Part shown: positions 22,132-30,941 of the stretch, piece by piece
How the letters are laid out: each line of letters starts with the position of its first letter
Position numbering within the stretch: the stretch's first letter is position 1
Source: CAIVVT01 sp963757265
GTDB lineage: Bacteria > Acidobacteriota > Terriglobia > Bryobacterales > Bryobacteraceae
DNA length: 64,000 bases
Direction: 5' to 3'
Assembly (NCBI GenBank): GCA_963757265.1
Contig: CAVWRA010000006.1
Coordinates: forward strand, 1,984,001-2,048,000
Program-made: the position numbers and the translations under genes
The notes under the pieces: model-generated
What the model was told of the DNA's origin: nothing
What the model saw: only the letters and a program-made list of their open reading frames with translations
Database searches by the model: none

Positions 22132-23898
22132 TTACTGGTTTTCGCCCTGCAGATAGGTCAGCGCCAGGCGCGTGATATCGTCGCTCGTGAACAGTTTGGG
22201 TGTGATGCTCGTCGTAGTCCCGGCGCCGATGTCCACGGGTTCGAGACGCGGCTGAAGAAGTTCGAAGACGCGTTCGTTGTATCCCAGGTTGGCCGGGGTT
22301 TGCTGCACGCCGAAAACGAAGTACTTGCCGGGAGCCAGGTTGTCGTAGGTCAGGTCGGCCCCGCTGAGACCCTGCAGCATGGGCATGCCGGCGCCCGGCA
22401 GGAAGCTTCTTCCGGCCGGCGCCAGGACCACGCTCCACGAAGTCGTTCCGGAAGAGGAATCCCCCGCCAGGTGGATCTGCACCCGCGCACCCTTGGCGGC
22501 TAGAACGATCTTCAGCATGCCAGCCGCGGCCGCGCCGATTTCGATTTCATCGCCCTCGATCCTGGTCGCGCCGTATTGCATCCAATCGACGTAGGACTGC
22601 ATCAAGGCCGGCTGATAGCGCACCCGGTAGCGTCCCGCCGCCAGCCCGTTGACCTCGAAACTCCCGTCCTGGTGGACCTCGCCCTGCCGAAACATGCCCG
22701 CGCCGAAGGCGTTGGCCGTCTCCGGTATGAATTGAACCCACCCTTTGGCCGGGGCTTGCCCCGGCTGCGGCTGGAACCCGCCGCCCAGGCGTATCGGCGG
22801 TGCAACAACCGCCAACTGATCGCCGCTGGTCCGGGAGCCCGCATCCGTTCCCGGCGGGTCCTGCACGACGCCTTGCAGCGCGATCGCCGCTTGCAGTTGC
22901 ACGATCACGGGTTCCGGATCGCTCGTGCCCGTCGTGATGCGCTGCTCCGCCATGGCCAGCGAATCCGGCTGTCCTGACCGGCTCACGACCTGGAGCCGGT
23001 AGGAGCCCGGCGGCACGAAATCGATTCGGAACGTGCCCTCCTTTTGGTCGTACCCGCCGCTCACCGCCGCCGACGGATCGCCTGTAGCGGCATCCGGAAT
23101 GAGCTGCACGTTGACGCCCGGACCCGCCGCTCCCGTCACGCTGCCCCGCACCGTGACCACCGGCGTCGTTCGTAGCTTGAATTCGATGTTCTGCAGCTCG
23201 GCTCCGGGCGCCACGCTCAGCATGGTCGCGCCGGCGACCGTCGTGCTGTTCGGATAGAACACGGGCAGCCACGACTCCCGGGGCTCCTCGTGGCGCGAAT
23301 CGTACGGCCCCAGCAGCCGCTCGACCGGCAGCGACTCGGGGCATTGCGCGTGCAGCACATACCGGTCCGCGCTCAGATGCGCGAGGTGGAATTCGCCCTG
23401 GTCGTCGGTCATGGCCCCGTTGCGCGGCTGCAGGCGGGAGCCGTGCCCCAGGTGCTGCGGCGAATAGACCTGAACGAAGCAGCCCTGCAGCGGCTCGCCG
23501 TCGTCATTCACCACCCGCCCGCTGATCGCGCCCCCGGGCATCAGCTTCACCTGCACGCCGGTTGTCTCCTGGCCCGCGCCCACCTCGGCCGAAGCCGCGG
23601 GCTGCCCCATCCCCATGATGCCGGCGTAGTCGCGATGGTTCGCGAAGATCGTGCAACTGCCGGCCGCCAGACCCGTCGCCGCGAACATCCCCCCGCGGTC
23701 CGTGGCCGCCTCCCGGTAGCTGCTGTTCTGGCCCGTGCATAGCAATGTCACTCGCGCCCCGCCTACCGCCTCGCCCGTCAACGAGTTCACCACCTGCCCG
23801 CTCAGCGACCCCGTCGGCGCCTGCTGCTCCTGCGCGGTCAGGGAAGTTGCCAAAACGGCCAGCTGCGCGGCGACGAGGGCAACCTTCATCCCGTTCAT
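22132..23898 (-). CDS. Secreted carboxypeptidase-regulatory-like (CNA-B fold) repeat protein 1
   Basis: 588-residue exported protein: signal peptide (MNGMKVALVAAQLAVLATSLTA region), then repeated beta-sandwich modules of carboxypeptidase-regulatory-like type. The first is SGQVVNSLTGEAVGGARVTL, the second SGRVVNDDGEPLQGC. Later modules (e.g. VRGSVTGAAGPGV, FEVNGLAAGRYRV) follow. Probably cell-surface or periplasmic; the ligand is unknown. GAGGTG lies 6 bases before the ATG. It follows its paralogue by 9 bases, so the two form an operon. Confidence 0.85.
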   Translation of the reverse strand: MNGMKVALVAAQLAVLATSLTAQEQQAPTGSLSGQVVNSLTGEAVGGARVTLLCTGQNSSYREAATDRGGMFAATGLAAGSCTIFANHRDYAGIMGMGQPAASAEVGAGQETTGVQVKLMPGGAISGRVVNDDGEPLQGCFVQVYSPQHLGHGSRLQPRNGAMTDDQGEFHLAHLSADRYVLHAQCPESLPVERLLGPYDSRHEEPRESWLPVFYPNSTTVAGATMLSVAPGAELQNIEFKLRTTPVVTVRGSVTGAAGPGVNVQLIPDAATGDPSAAVSGGYDQKEGTFRIDFVPPGSYRLQVVSRSGQPDSLAMAEQRITTGTSDPEPVIVQLQAAIALQGVVQDPPGTDAGSRTSGDQLAVVAPPIRLGGGFQPQPGQAPAKGWVQFIPETANAFGAGMFRQGEVHQDGSFEVNGLAAGRYRVRYQPALMQSYVDWMQYGATRIEGDEIEIGAAAAGMLKIVLAAKGARVQIHLAGDSSSGTTSWSVVLAPAGRSFLPGAGMPMLQGLSGADLTYDNLAPGKYFVFGVQQTPANLGYNERVFELLQPRLEPVDIGAGTTTSITPKLFTSDDITRLALTYLQGENQ

Positions 23899-23907
23899 GC
23901 TTGCACC

Positions 23908-25620
23908 TCACTCCCCCGCGCCCGCTGGGGCGTTATGGATCACGCGCACATTCACGTCCGGGTTCGGTCCTTCCCGCAGTTCCACGTCGGTTGCCTGCTC
24001 CGCGAATGGCGTCAGGAAATTCGGGTCCATCCATGCGCCCTGATCCATTTCGTCGAAGGCATACACCTTGTAAACGCCCGGCGTGCGTCCCCGGAAGTGG
24101 AACCCCCCCTTGTTGTCCACTCCTGTTACCGCATAAAAGGCCAGCACGGCCGCGTTCTCCCCCTGCGGAGCCAGCAGCACGGTCGTCGCCCCCGCGCCCT
24201 CCACCTGCCCGTTCAGCTCCGCGCCGGCCGCGCTCAACACGATCTCCAGCCGCGCCGTGGTCTCGGCCGTGATCAGCATATCCTTGTGCAGGACGTCCTC
24301 GTCGCCCAGCTTCATCGATTTCAAATACCCGCCCTTGGGCAGCGGGTCCACGCCGATATCCCACACCCCGGGGCGCACGTCCGCGAGGACGAACGAACCG
24401 TCCGGCTGCACCTCCGCGTTCGCGCCCGGCAGATTCAGGCCGTCGCCGGAATACAGACGCACCTGGCGGCCCGCGGCCGCGCCCGCCCCCGCGCCCGCCA
24501 GCCGCAGGCTGCCGCGCAGTGCGATGGCCGGCGTGAAGTCGAGAGTCACCTCGAGATCGCCCCCGCTCAGGTCAACCCCCTGCCGCGCCACGTACAACCG
24601 GCCGTCGATGGTCACCTCCCCGCTCAGCTCATACTGGCCGGGCTGCAAGTTCTGGTATTCGAACACTCTCCCGGCCTCAAACCCGCCCCCCCAGTTGGTC
24701 CCCCCGCCGGAACTGCCCGGCGCATCCCGCAAACGGAGGTTGACGATGGGCTGATCCCGCTTCCGGATCGGCGACGGAGGCGTCCCTTCGGGCGAACCCT
24801 CGCCCAGATCCGGCGCGGGAATCTCCACCGGCAATTGTGCCTGCACGCTCAGCTTGACCGGCCGGACGGCCTGCATGGGGATTTCCACGTCCTCGAGCGT
24901 TTGTCCCGGCTGCAATTCGATCACCCGCGCCTCGTCGCGCCGCTGCGTGCCCGGGGCGTAGGTGGTGGTATACGTCAGACGATTGTCCTGCGGGGCCGCC
25001 GGATCGGCCGTATTCAGGGTCGGAGTCAAAGTCGGAATCGACTCGAATGCCTTGTTGGCCGCGATCAGATACGGTCCCGGCGTAAGGCCGAACAGGCGGA
25101 ACCGGCCCTGGTCGTCGGTCTCTGCGAAACGCCACGGCGTCCAGCCCAGCTTGCCGCGCGCGAACTGCCGCCGCAGCGCCCGCACCTGCGCCAGCGACAG
25201 CGGTTCGCCGTCCACGCCCGTCACGGTTCCTGAGATCACGCCCAGCCGCGGCAACCGGATGGTCACGTCCGTGACCTGCTCGCCCGCGCCCAGCACCAGC
25301 ACGCGTCCCTGGCCGTTCGGCCGGCTGGCGCCGTAGGCCATCGTCGCATAGCCCCGGCGCGAGACTTGAATGCGGTACTGGCCCGCCGGCAGCGAGCGTA
25401 GCGTGAATCGTCCGTCGCCGTCCGTCGGCGCCATCCCTCGGATGTCGTTGTGTCCGTCGGGATGGATTTCGACCCGCGCCCGGTGCAGCGGCGCGCCGGT
25501 CGTCGCGTCTACCACTCTCCCCGCAATTGAGCCTGGCCCCGCGCTCTGCGCGCGCACGGCGCTGAGCACCATCGCCACACTCGCGAGTGTGAGGACCAAC
25601 CGCCGCATCGCGCTACGCAC
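23908..25620 (-). CDS. Secreted carboxypeptidase-regulatory-like (CNA-B fold) repeat protein 2
   Basis: About 570 residues; same architecture as the downstream gene: signal peptide (MRRLVLTLASVAMVLSAVRA), then IAGRVVDATTGAPLHRARVEI and ISGTVTGVDGEPLSLAQVRAL modules with shared FTLRSLPAGQYRIQV-type strands. The longer in-frame reading (to 25710) is unlikely. GTG 25620 is preferred because AGGAG lies 10 bases upstream; ATG 25608 is the other choice. The pair is probably a tandem duplication that has diverged strongly. Confidence 0.82.
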   Translation of the reverse strand: MRSAMRRLVLTLASVAMVLSAVRAQSAGPGSIAGRVVDATTGAPLHRARVEIHPDGHNDIRGMAPTDGDGRFTLRSLPAGQYRIQVSRRGYATMAYGASRPNGQGRVLVLGAGEQVTDVTIRLPRLGVISGTVTGVDGEPLSLAQVRALRRQFARGKLGWTPWRFAETDDQGRFRLFGLTPGPYLIAANKAFESIPTLTPTLNTADPAAPQDNRLTYTTTYAPGTQRRDEARVIELQPGQTLEDVEIPMQAVRPVKLSVQAQLPVEIPAPDLGEGSPEGTPPSPIRKRDQPIVNLRLRDAPGSSGGGTNWGGGFEAGRVFEYQNLQPGQYELSGEVTIDGRLYVARQGVDLSGGDLEVTLDFTPAIALRGSLRLAGAGAGAAAGRQVRLYSGDGLNLPGANAEVQPDGSFVLADVRPGVWDIGVDPLPKGGYLKSMKLGDEDVLHKDMLITAETTARLEIVLSAAGAELNGQVEGAGATTVLLAPQGENAAVLAFYAVTGVDNKGGFHFRGRTPGVYKVYAFDEMDQGAWMDPNFLTPFAEQATDVELREGPNPDVNVRVIHNAPAGAGE

Positions 25621-26002
25621 GTGCCAGAAACTCCTGTTCCTCTCTCGCCACGCGGCCCGCGCCCGCGGCGCAATGCCGTGGGCCCGGCTCCGCACTTGTG
25701 TAGACGCCAATGCGTCACATCGGGATCCTCCGCGCCGCCTGAAATTTCAGCCGGCCCACGCGCTCAGGATTCTAGACGCATCCCGCGCCCGTTGGTTGCG
25801 GCCGGCGAGGACACGCCCGGCTTCTGTGCGCTCGATTGCGGCGCGACCGACGGGAACCTCCGGACCGCTGTCCCTTCCTCAGGCGCGACCCCCCTCCACA
25901 CGCCGTCTTTCTCTGCCGGGTGGACAGATCCCCATGGGCCCGGTTTGCCGAGGGGATCCGGCCGCCGGTTGACGAATGGGTAAGGTCGCGGGCGGCGCCG
26001 CC
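25621..26002. other. Intergenic region between surface-protein operon and cytochrome gene
   Basis: 382 bases with no convincing gene. Both flanking genes run leftward, so the region includes the 3' side of the cytochrome gene and the promoter of the surface-protein operon. I see no clear -35/-10 pair, hairpin terminator or repeat family member. Confidence 0.4.
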
Positions 26003-26224
26003 CTAGCCCTTCTTAGCCTGGCAGCCTTCCAGCACGTGCTTGTTCTTTTCGAAGCACTTGCCTACGTCGTTCAGGTCCTTTTTGCCCGCCGTGACGTGGC
26101 ACGTCTTGCAGGTCGTGCCTTTGTTCGCCTTCTGATACTCCGGCTTGGCGAAGGAAAGATTGCTCCCCACGAACAGGCCGGCCATCAGAATGGCCGCCGG
26201 AATGATCAGTCTCAATGCGCGCAT
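26003..26224 (-). CDS. Small exported monohaem c-type cytochrome-like protein
   Basis: 73 residues. A signal peptide (MRALRLIIPAAILMAGLFVG) is followed by a short charged domain with one haem-attachment motif CKTCH (39-43). There are two further cysteines (57 and 68) but no second CxxCH. A distal Met ligand is absent from the mature part, so the sixth ligand is unclear. The ATG has GGAG 7 bases upstream; longer readings would run through the trmFO region and are not supported. Likely a periplasmic electron carrier; no partner is adjacent. Confidence 0.78.
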   Translation of the reverse strand: MRALRLIIPAAILMAGLFVGSNLSFAKPEYQKANKGTTCKTCHVTAGKKDLNDVGKCFEKNKHVLEGCQAKKG

Positions 26225-26542
26225 TATCTTCTCCAGTCTGGTGTTATCAATCGGTCTCGCGGTCAACCCACAATACGGAGACGATATCACGTTTCCCCCA
26301 GTTGCCGCCCCACCCCCCGCCGCCGCGCCAATTGCCGCTAGAAAATCCTCCTGAATGGGGTGAAGGGCCCCGGTTCCAGCGCCGCAGGCGGGCTCCGAAG
26401 ACGAAAAACACCATAGAAAATCGTATTCTTGCGGCTCGCGCAGCGTGTTCTCGCGCTGAACTCGCGCTCCGCCGCCGCGTTTGCGCGTTGTTTCCGCAGC
26501 GAATCCGCGCCTTTTTTCCGGTCCATCTACAATGGAAGTGCA
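26225..26542. other. Divergent intergenic region between the cytochrome gene and trmFO
   Basis: 318 bases. The left part holds the leader of the cytochrome gene and the right part the leader of trmFO. A short AT-rich stretch (around 26411-26430) could be a promoter for trmFO, but no consensus pair is convincing. Confidence 0.4.
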
Positions 26543-27937
26543 TTGCCCGCCGCCGCCAAAATCCACGTGCTCGGGGCTGGTCTGGCTGGCAGCGAGGCCG
26601 CCTGGCAGCTCAGCCGCGCGGGCCTCGGCTGTGTCCTCCACGAGATGCGCCCGGCGCGTCAGACCCAAGCCCACCGCGGCGCCGGCTTCGCCGAGCTGGT
26701 CTGTTCCAACTCGTTGAAAAGCGACAGCCCCAACACTGCCTCCTGGCTTCTCAAGCACGAATTGCGCCGTCTCGGCGCGCTCGCCATGCAGGCCGCTGAA
26801 ACCGCTCGCGTGCCTGGCGGCCATGCCCTGACCGTGGACCGCGGCGTCTTCTCGGACGCCATCACGACCGCCCTGGAAAATGCGCCCGGCGTCGAAATCC
26901 GCCGCCAGGAAGTCCTCTGCATTCCCGCCGATGATATCGTTATCATCGCCACCGGCCCGCTGACTGCCCCCGCTTTGGCCGCCGATATTGGCCGCCGGAC
27001 CGGCACTGAGCGGCTGTACTTCTACGACTCCATCAGCCCGATCGTCAACGCCTCGACCATCGACCGCTCGCGCGTCTTCGCCGCCTCGCGCTACGGCAAA
27101 TCGATCGACGGCGGCGACGACTATCTGAATTGCCCTTTCACGCGCGATCAATACGCCGCTTTCGTCAACGCCCTTCTGGCCGCCGAGAGCGCCCCGCCGC
27201 ACATCGAGGACGACGCCGAAATCCACGCCGGCAACGTCCCCTTCTTCGAGGCCTGCCTGCCCATCGAGGAGCTCGCCCGGCGCGGCCGCGACACGCTGCG
27301 CTTCGGTCCCATGAAGCCGGTCGGCCTGGTCGATCCCGCCGCCGTCCGCCGCGCCCACGCCATTGTGCAGCTCCGCCAGGAGACGCAGCGCGCCGATAGC
27401 TACAACCTGGTCGGCTTCCAGAACCACATGACCTTCCCCGCGCAAAAGCGCGTCTTGCGGATGATTCCCGGTCTCGAAAACGCCGAATTCCTGCGCTACG
27501 GCCAGATGCACCGCAACACTTACATCAATGCGCCCCGTTTGCTGGCGCCGGCCCTGCAGCTCGCCTCCGACCCGCGCATCTTCTTCGCTGGCCAGATCTC
27601 GGGCGTCGAGGGCTACGTCGAGTCGATCGCGACGGGTTTGATGGCCGGCCGTTTCGCTGCAGCGCTGGCCCTCGGTGAGTCCTTGCGCCCGCTCCCGCGC
27701 GCCACCGCCCTGGGCTCATTGACGCACTATCTCACCCACGCCGACCCCACCCATTACCAGCCCGCCAATATCGCCTTCGACCTGCTGCCCGCGCTTGAGG
27801 AAGAGTTGAAACGCAAGCTGCGCCACGACCGCCCCGGCCGCCACGCCGAAATCTGCCGGCGCGCCCTGGTCGCCATGGACGAGTATCTGGGCGAGGGTCT
27901 GGACGCGCCCGCGGAGGCCCATGCCACTGCCGGCTGA
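26543..27937 (+). CDS. trmFO: Folate-dependent tRNA (uracil-5-)-methyltransferase TrmFO
   Basis: 464-residue FAD enzyme that makes ribothymidine-54 in the T-loop of tRNA using methylenetetrahydrofolate. FAD-binding IHVLGAGLAGSEAA is at the N-terminus, and FAELVCSNSLKS (the family Cys region) follows. AGQISGVEGYVES sits near the C-terminus. The start is uncertain: TTG 26543 places the FAD motif correctly, with GGAAG just upstream. xerC overlaps by 17 bases; the trmFO-xerC order is also seen in Firmicutes. Confidence 0.95.
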   Translation: MPAAAKIHVLGAGLAGSEAAWQLSRAGLGCVLHEMRPARQTQAHRGAGFAELVCSNSLKSDSPNTASWLLKHELRRLGALAMQAAETARVPGGHALTVDRGVFSDAITTALENAPGVEIRRQEVLCIPADDIVIIATGPLTAPALAADIGRRTGTERLYFYDSISPIVNASTIDRSRVFAASRYGKSIDGGDDYLNCPFTRDQYAAFVNALLAAESAPPHIEDDAEIHAGNVPFFEACLPIEELARRGRDTLRFGPMKPVGLVDPAAVRRAHAIVQLRQETQRADSYNLVGFQNHMTFPAQKRVLRMIPGLENAEFLRYGQMHRNTYINAPRLLAPALQLASDPRIFFAGQISGVEGYVESIATGLMAGRFAAALALGESLRPLPRATALGSLTHYLTHADPTHYQPANIAFDLLPALEEELKRKLRHDRPGRHAEICRRALVAMDEYLGEGLDAPAEAHATAG

Positions 27938-28841
27938 CGACGAACTCGCGCGCCGCATGGGCGAGTATCTCGACGATCTGCGCCGCCAGAACGCCTCCGT
28001 CCACACGCTGCGCAACTACGAATCCGATCTCGGGCAATTCCATGACTACCTGGCTCGCGCCGGCACTCCGCCGCCTCCCGCCGAAATCGACTTGCTGCTG
28101 ATCCGCGAGTGGATGGCCTCGCTGTACGCCGCCGACCTGGAGCGCGTCTCCATCCGCCGCAAGCTCTCGGCCTTGCGCGGCTTTCTCGAACACTGCCTGC
28201 GCCAGGGTTTGATCACGATCAACCCCGCCGCGCTGGTCCAGACCCCCAAAATCCCGCGCCATCTGCCCGACGTGCCTACCGAGGAACAGACCGTGGCTCT
28301 GCTCGACGGCGCGGCGGCCGGCCAACTCGAGCGCCCCATGCCGGAGCGCGACCGCGCGTTGATGGAGATGCTCTACGGCTGCGGCGTCCGCATCAGCGAG
28401 CTGGTGGGGATGAACCTCGGCGACATCGACCTCCGCGAAGGCTGGGTGCGGGTGCGCGGCAAGCGTAAGAAGCAGCGCCAGGTGCCCGTCCCGGCCCAGA
28501 GCCTGGCCGCGCTGCGCATCTGGATGGAGGTCCGCCCGGTCCAGTCCGGCGAGCGAGGCGAGCAGGCCGTCTTCCTCAACCACCGCGGCCGCCGCCTGAC
28601 CGAGCGCGGCGCCAGCGGCATCCTGAAGATGTACGCCATCGCCCTGCTGGGCGATTCCTCGCTCCACCCGCACAGCCTGCGCCACGCCTACGCGACGCAC
28701 CTCTTACGCGCCGGCGCCGACCTGCGCGCCATCCAGGAACTGCTCGGCCACGCCAGCCTCTCCACAACCCAGCGCTACACCCAGCTCTCACTACTGGACC
28801 TGATGCAGGTCTACGACAAGGCGCATCCACGGGCGAAATGA
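27921..28841 (+). CDS. xerC: Tyrosine recombinase XerC
   Basis: 306-residue site-specific recombinase, probably acting at dif to resolve chromosome dimers. It has the N-terminal SAM-like core-binding domain (12-95) and catalytic residues Arg157 (GVRISEL), a Lys near 181-183, His251 and Arg254 (HSLRH), His277 (LGHAS) and nucleophile Tyr286 (RYTQL). All six are present, so the enzyme looks active. It shares a transcript with trmFO. A XerD partner is not in the window, so the XerC label rests on gene context. Confidence 0.92.
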   Translation: MPLPADDELARRMGEYLDDLRRQNASVHTLRNYESDLGQFHDYLARAGTPPPPAEIDLLLIREWMASLYAADLERVSIRRKLSALRGFLEHCLRQGLITINPAALVQTPKIPRHLPDVPTEEQTVALLDGAAAGQLERPMPERDRALMEMLYGCGVRISELVGMNLGDIDLREGWVRVRGKRKKQRQVPVPAQSLAALRIWMEVRPVQSGERGEQAVFLNHRGRRLTERGASGILKMYAIALLGDSSLHPHSLRHAYATHLLRAGADLRAIQELLGHASLSTTQRYTQLSLLDLMQVYDKAHPRAK

Positions 28842-29280
28842 CGCCGCGCGGCGCCGCGACTCCTCGGCACCTGAAGCGGCGGCGCGGGCGGCGGGAGTGC
28901 GATTGGCGGAGCGTGGGCGGGGCGTTCGCGGGAATTGGAGGATCAAAGCCAAGCTCGACACCTATGTCGAAAAGTGTCGAATTTCGTCATACGACGTGTG
29001 ACGGCAGGGTGGTCCGGGAAAGGTCGGGCCGGAAGGCGGGCGATGATATGTAAGGATCGTTGAATCAGATTGATACATGGAAGAAGGCAGTTCCGATTGG
29101 ATCGTGAGCCGGGCGAGTAAGTATGACAATTCGACAGAGTGCAGTGTCGTGTCGAAATGTCGAATTGGCGGGTTCGCAGGGCTGGGGTGAGCGGTCGAGG
29201 CGGGGCAGGCAGTCCCCGGTTCCAGGGCCATGGCGATTCGATGGAACCCCAAGATCAAGGGATTGAGGCAGGAGGCTGGG
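28842..29280. repeat. Less GC-rich intergenic patch with clustered TGTCGAA heptamers and inverted repeats
   Basis: 439 bases with no supported gene, between the ends of xerC and hicA. It holds a perfect 10-bp inverted repeat, CAATTCGACA (29127-29136) and TGTCGAATTG (29158-29167). A second, TCGACAC (28955-28961) and GTGTCGA (28974-28980), has a 12-nt spacer. TGTCGAA occurs directly at 28965, 28975, 29150 and 29158, and inverted at 29130. The 28965/28975 pair is spaced exactly 10 bases. The stretch 29041-29170 is visibly less GC-rich than its surroundings. Confidence 0.75.
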
Positions 29281-29508
29281 CTAGTTGTCGGATTCAAACA
29301 ACGACTTGGGGAGTTCCGACTGCCGAATGATGCACCGCAGGGTCCCACGCCGGAGCGAATCGTGAAGAGGAACGGGAACGGTGATTGTCGTTCCCTCCGA
29401 GCGTTTTTGCATGATCCGGTGGCTGCCTTGTTGCCGGACTGCGGCGAATCCGTGTTGTTCGAGAATCCGGCAAACTTCCGAGCCCGAAAGAACCCGGAGT
29501 TTACCCAA
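29281..29508 (-). CDS. hicA: HicA-family mRNA interferase toxin
   Basis: 75-residue toxin of the HicA/YcfA family with a double-stranded-RNA-binding-like fold. GKLRVLSGSEVCRILEQHGF is the N-terminal helix, and GSHRIM carries the catalytic His region, followed by TITVPVPLH. It cleaves mRNA when free. TTG 29508 is proposed as start: GAGGTG lies just upstream and the start overlaps the hicB stop by 8 bases. A longer reading upstream (to 29532) lies inside hicB and adds no family sequence. Confidence 0.88.
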   Translation of the reverse strand: MGKLRVLSGSEVCRILEQHGFAAVRQQGSHRIMQKRSEGTTITVPVPLHDSLRRGTLRCIIRQSELPKSLFESDN

Positions 29509-29728
29509 CCGGCACCTCAACCTGAGTGACAAAAACCTCGTCGTGAAGGCGGCGGGCGACTTCGGAAGGAGCGGCCGTTTCGAAGAAGAGCGTCAGCGCC
29601 TCGATCAGATTGACTCGCGCTTCTTCGATCGATGCACCCTGGCTCGCAACATCGAGTTCCGGGCACAATGCCACGAAACCGTCGTCCTCACGCTCGATAA
29701 TCGCAGTCAGGCGGTGCGCCGGCTTCAT
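29501..29728 (-). CDS. hicB: HicB-family antitoxin
   Basis: 75-residue antitoxin that neutralises HicA. The partly degraded RNase H-like fold is recognised from LTAIIEREDDGFVALCPELDV and GASIEEARVNLIEALTLFFE. There is no C-terminal HTH or RHH domain, so this is the short form, and DNA binding is not evident. It precedes and overlaps hicA, giving the antitoxin-first order. A TAGACT -10-like hexamer lies just upstream but no convincing -35 was seen. Confidence 0.88.
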   Translation of the reverse strand: MKPAHRLTAIIEREDDGFVALCPELDVASQGASIEEARVNLIEALTLFFETAAPSEVARRLHDEVFVTQVEVPVG

Positions 29729-29933
29729 GATCCGAGTCTACACCAGCTCGAGTTGACGGGTTGTCCCCATACGGGAGGAGTGCCCGCCCTGCGCCGATCA
29801 CGGCCAATTCGAAAACTCGCGCGCCGACAAATAGCGCACGTGCGGCGGGCCGATTCGTGACGCGGCGCACGTCCTTAGACCCGTCCTTCCAAGGGCAGTA
29901 GAATGGTTGCGATTCGTTGAAAGGGGGGAACTC

Positions 29934-30941
29934 GTGCGCCCGTTCCTGTTCGTGAGGCACCGCGCTGTCATACTGGCCGCATTCGTGGTCCTGCTGGCGA
30001 CTGCCCTGCCCGCTGCCAACGTTGAGTTGAAGCGCGGCCAGGACCAGGTCGAAGTGTTCATCGGCGGGGAGCTTTTCACCACCTATTACTTCTCCACTGC
30101 CGTCGCCAAGCCCTACCTGATGCCGCTGCGCACGCCCTCCGGCGTCATCCTCACGCGCGACTTCCCGGTGGGCAACGACGTCGGCACCGCCAATCCCAAG
30201 GAGTCGTCCTTCGAGCCGCACCAGCGTCCGCTGTACTTCGGCCACGGCAATATCGACGGCCTGGATTTCTGGGGCGAGCAGGCCTTCGCCAGGTACTACG
30301 ACGACCACGCGCGCCAGGCCTTCGGCCACATGGTCGTGGAAAACGTCGATATCGAGCCCTTCACCAACCGCTTGAGCGCCCGCTTCGGCCTGGCGGATCC
30401 GAACCAGCGCGTGATCGGCGAGGAGACCCAGACCTATGCATTCTCCGGCGATGCGCAGGCGCGCATCATCGACTGCGAATTTGTCCTGCGCGCCACCGCC
30501 GGTCCCCTGGTGCTGGGCGATACCAAGGAGGGCACCTTTGGGATCCGCCTGCGCAAGGAGCTGAGCGCGCCCAACGACCACATGATCAACTCCAATGGCG
30601 CCCGCGGCGAGCCCGCCATCTGGGGCCGGCCCGCCGATTGGGTCGCCTATTCCGGCAGCGTTTCCGGCAAGCCGGTCGGCATCGCCGTCTTCGACGCGCC
30701 AGCGAGCTTCCGCCATCCCACCACCTGGCACGCCCGCGCCTACGGCCTGTTCGCCGCCAATCCCTTCGGCCGCCGCTACTTCACCCGCGACAAGACGCAG
30801 GACGGGAGCTGGACCATCCTCGAAGGCCAGTCGATCACCTTCCGTTACCGCGTCGTCCTCTACGATGGGGAGTGGCTGCCGGCTCGTCTGGCGGAGCTGT
30901 ATCGCCAATACGCCCAGAGCAATCCAGGAGCACGTCCATGA
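29934..30941 (+). CDS. Exported DUF6807 (PmoA-annotated) family protein
   Basis: 335 residues: signal peptide (about VILAAFVVLLATALPA), then a beta-rich DUF6807 domain, seen in VEVFIGGELFTTYYFST, KPYLMPLRTPSGVILTRDFP and HGNIDGLDFWG. The family was once labelled methane oxygenase PmoA; that name is misleading and methane metabolism is not implied. It is usually found with Gfo/Idh/MocA oxidoreductases. GTG 29934 is preceded by AGGGGGG with good spacing, and a longer reading adds nothing. Its stop overlaps the next start (ATGA), so it is translationally coupled. Confidence 0.86.
   Translation: MRPFLFVRHRAVILAAFVVLLATALPAANVELKRGQDQVEVFIGGELFTTYYFSTAVAKPYLMPLRTPSGVILTRDFPVGNDVGTANPKESSFEPHQRPLYFGHGNIDGLDFWGEQAFARYYDDHARQAFGHMVVENVDIEPFTNRLSARFGLADPNQRVIGEETQTYAFSGDAQARIIDCEFVLRATAGPLVLGDTKEGTFGIRLRKELSAPNDHMINSNGARGEPAIWGRPADWVAYSGSVSGKPVGIAVFDAPASFRHPTTWHARAYGLFAANPFGRRYFTRDKTQDGSWTILEGQSITFRYRVVLYDGEWLPARLAELYRQYAQSNPGARP

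Noticed and set aside
28842..29280. A chromosomal dif site for XerC
   Set aside because: No 28-bp dif-like sequence with two arms and a central 6-bp spacer was found in the patch.
28962..29348. A leftward 128-codon open frame in the hicA downstream patch
   Set aside because: Low complexity and no family likeness; it also covers the repeat cluster and overlaps hicA.
29934..30941. Methane monooxygenase (PmoA) activity for the DUF6807 protein
   Set aside because: The old family label is misleading; it has no membrane-enzyme layout and its neighbours are sugar-related.
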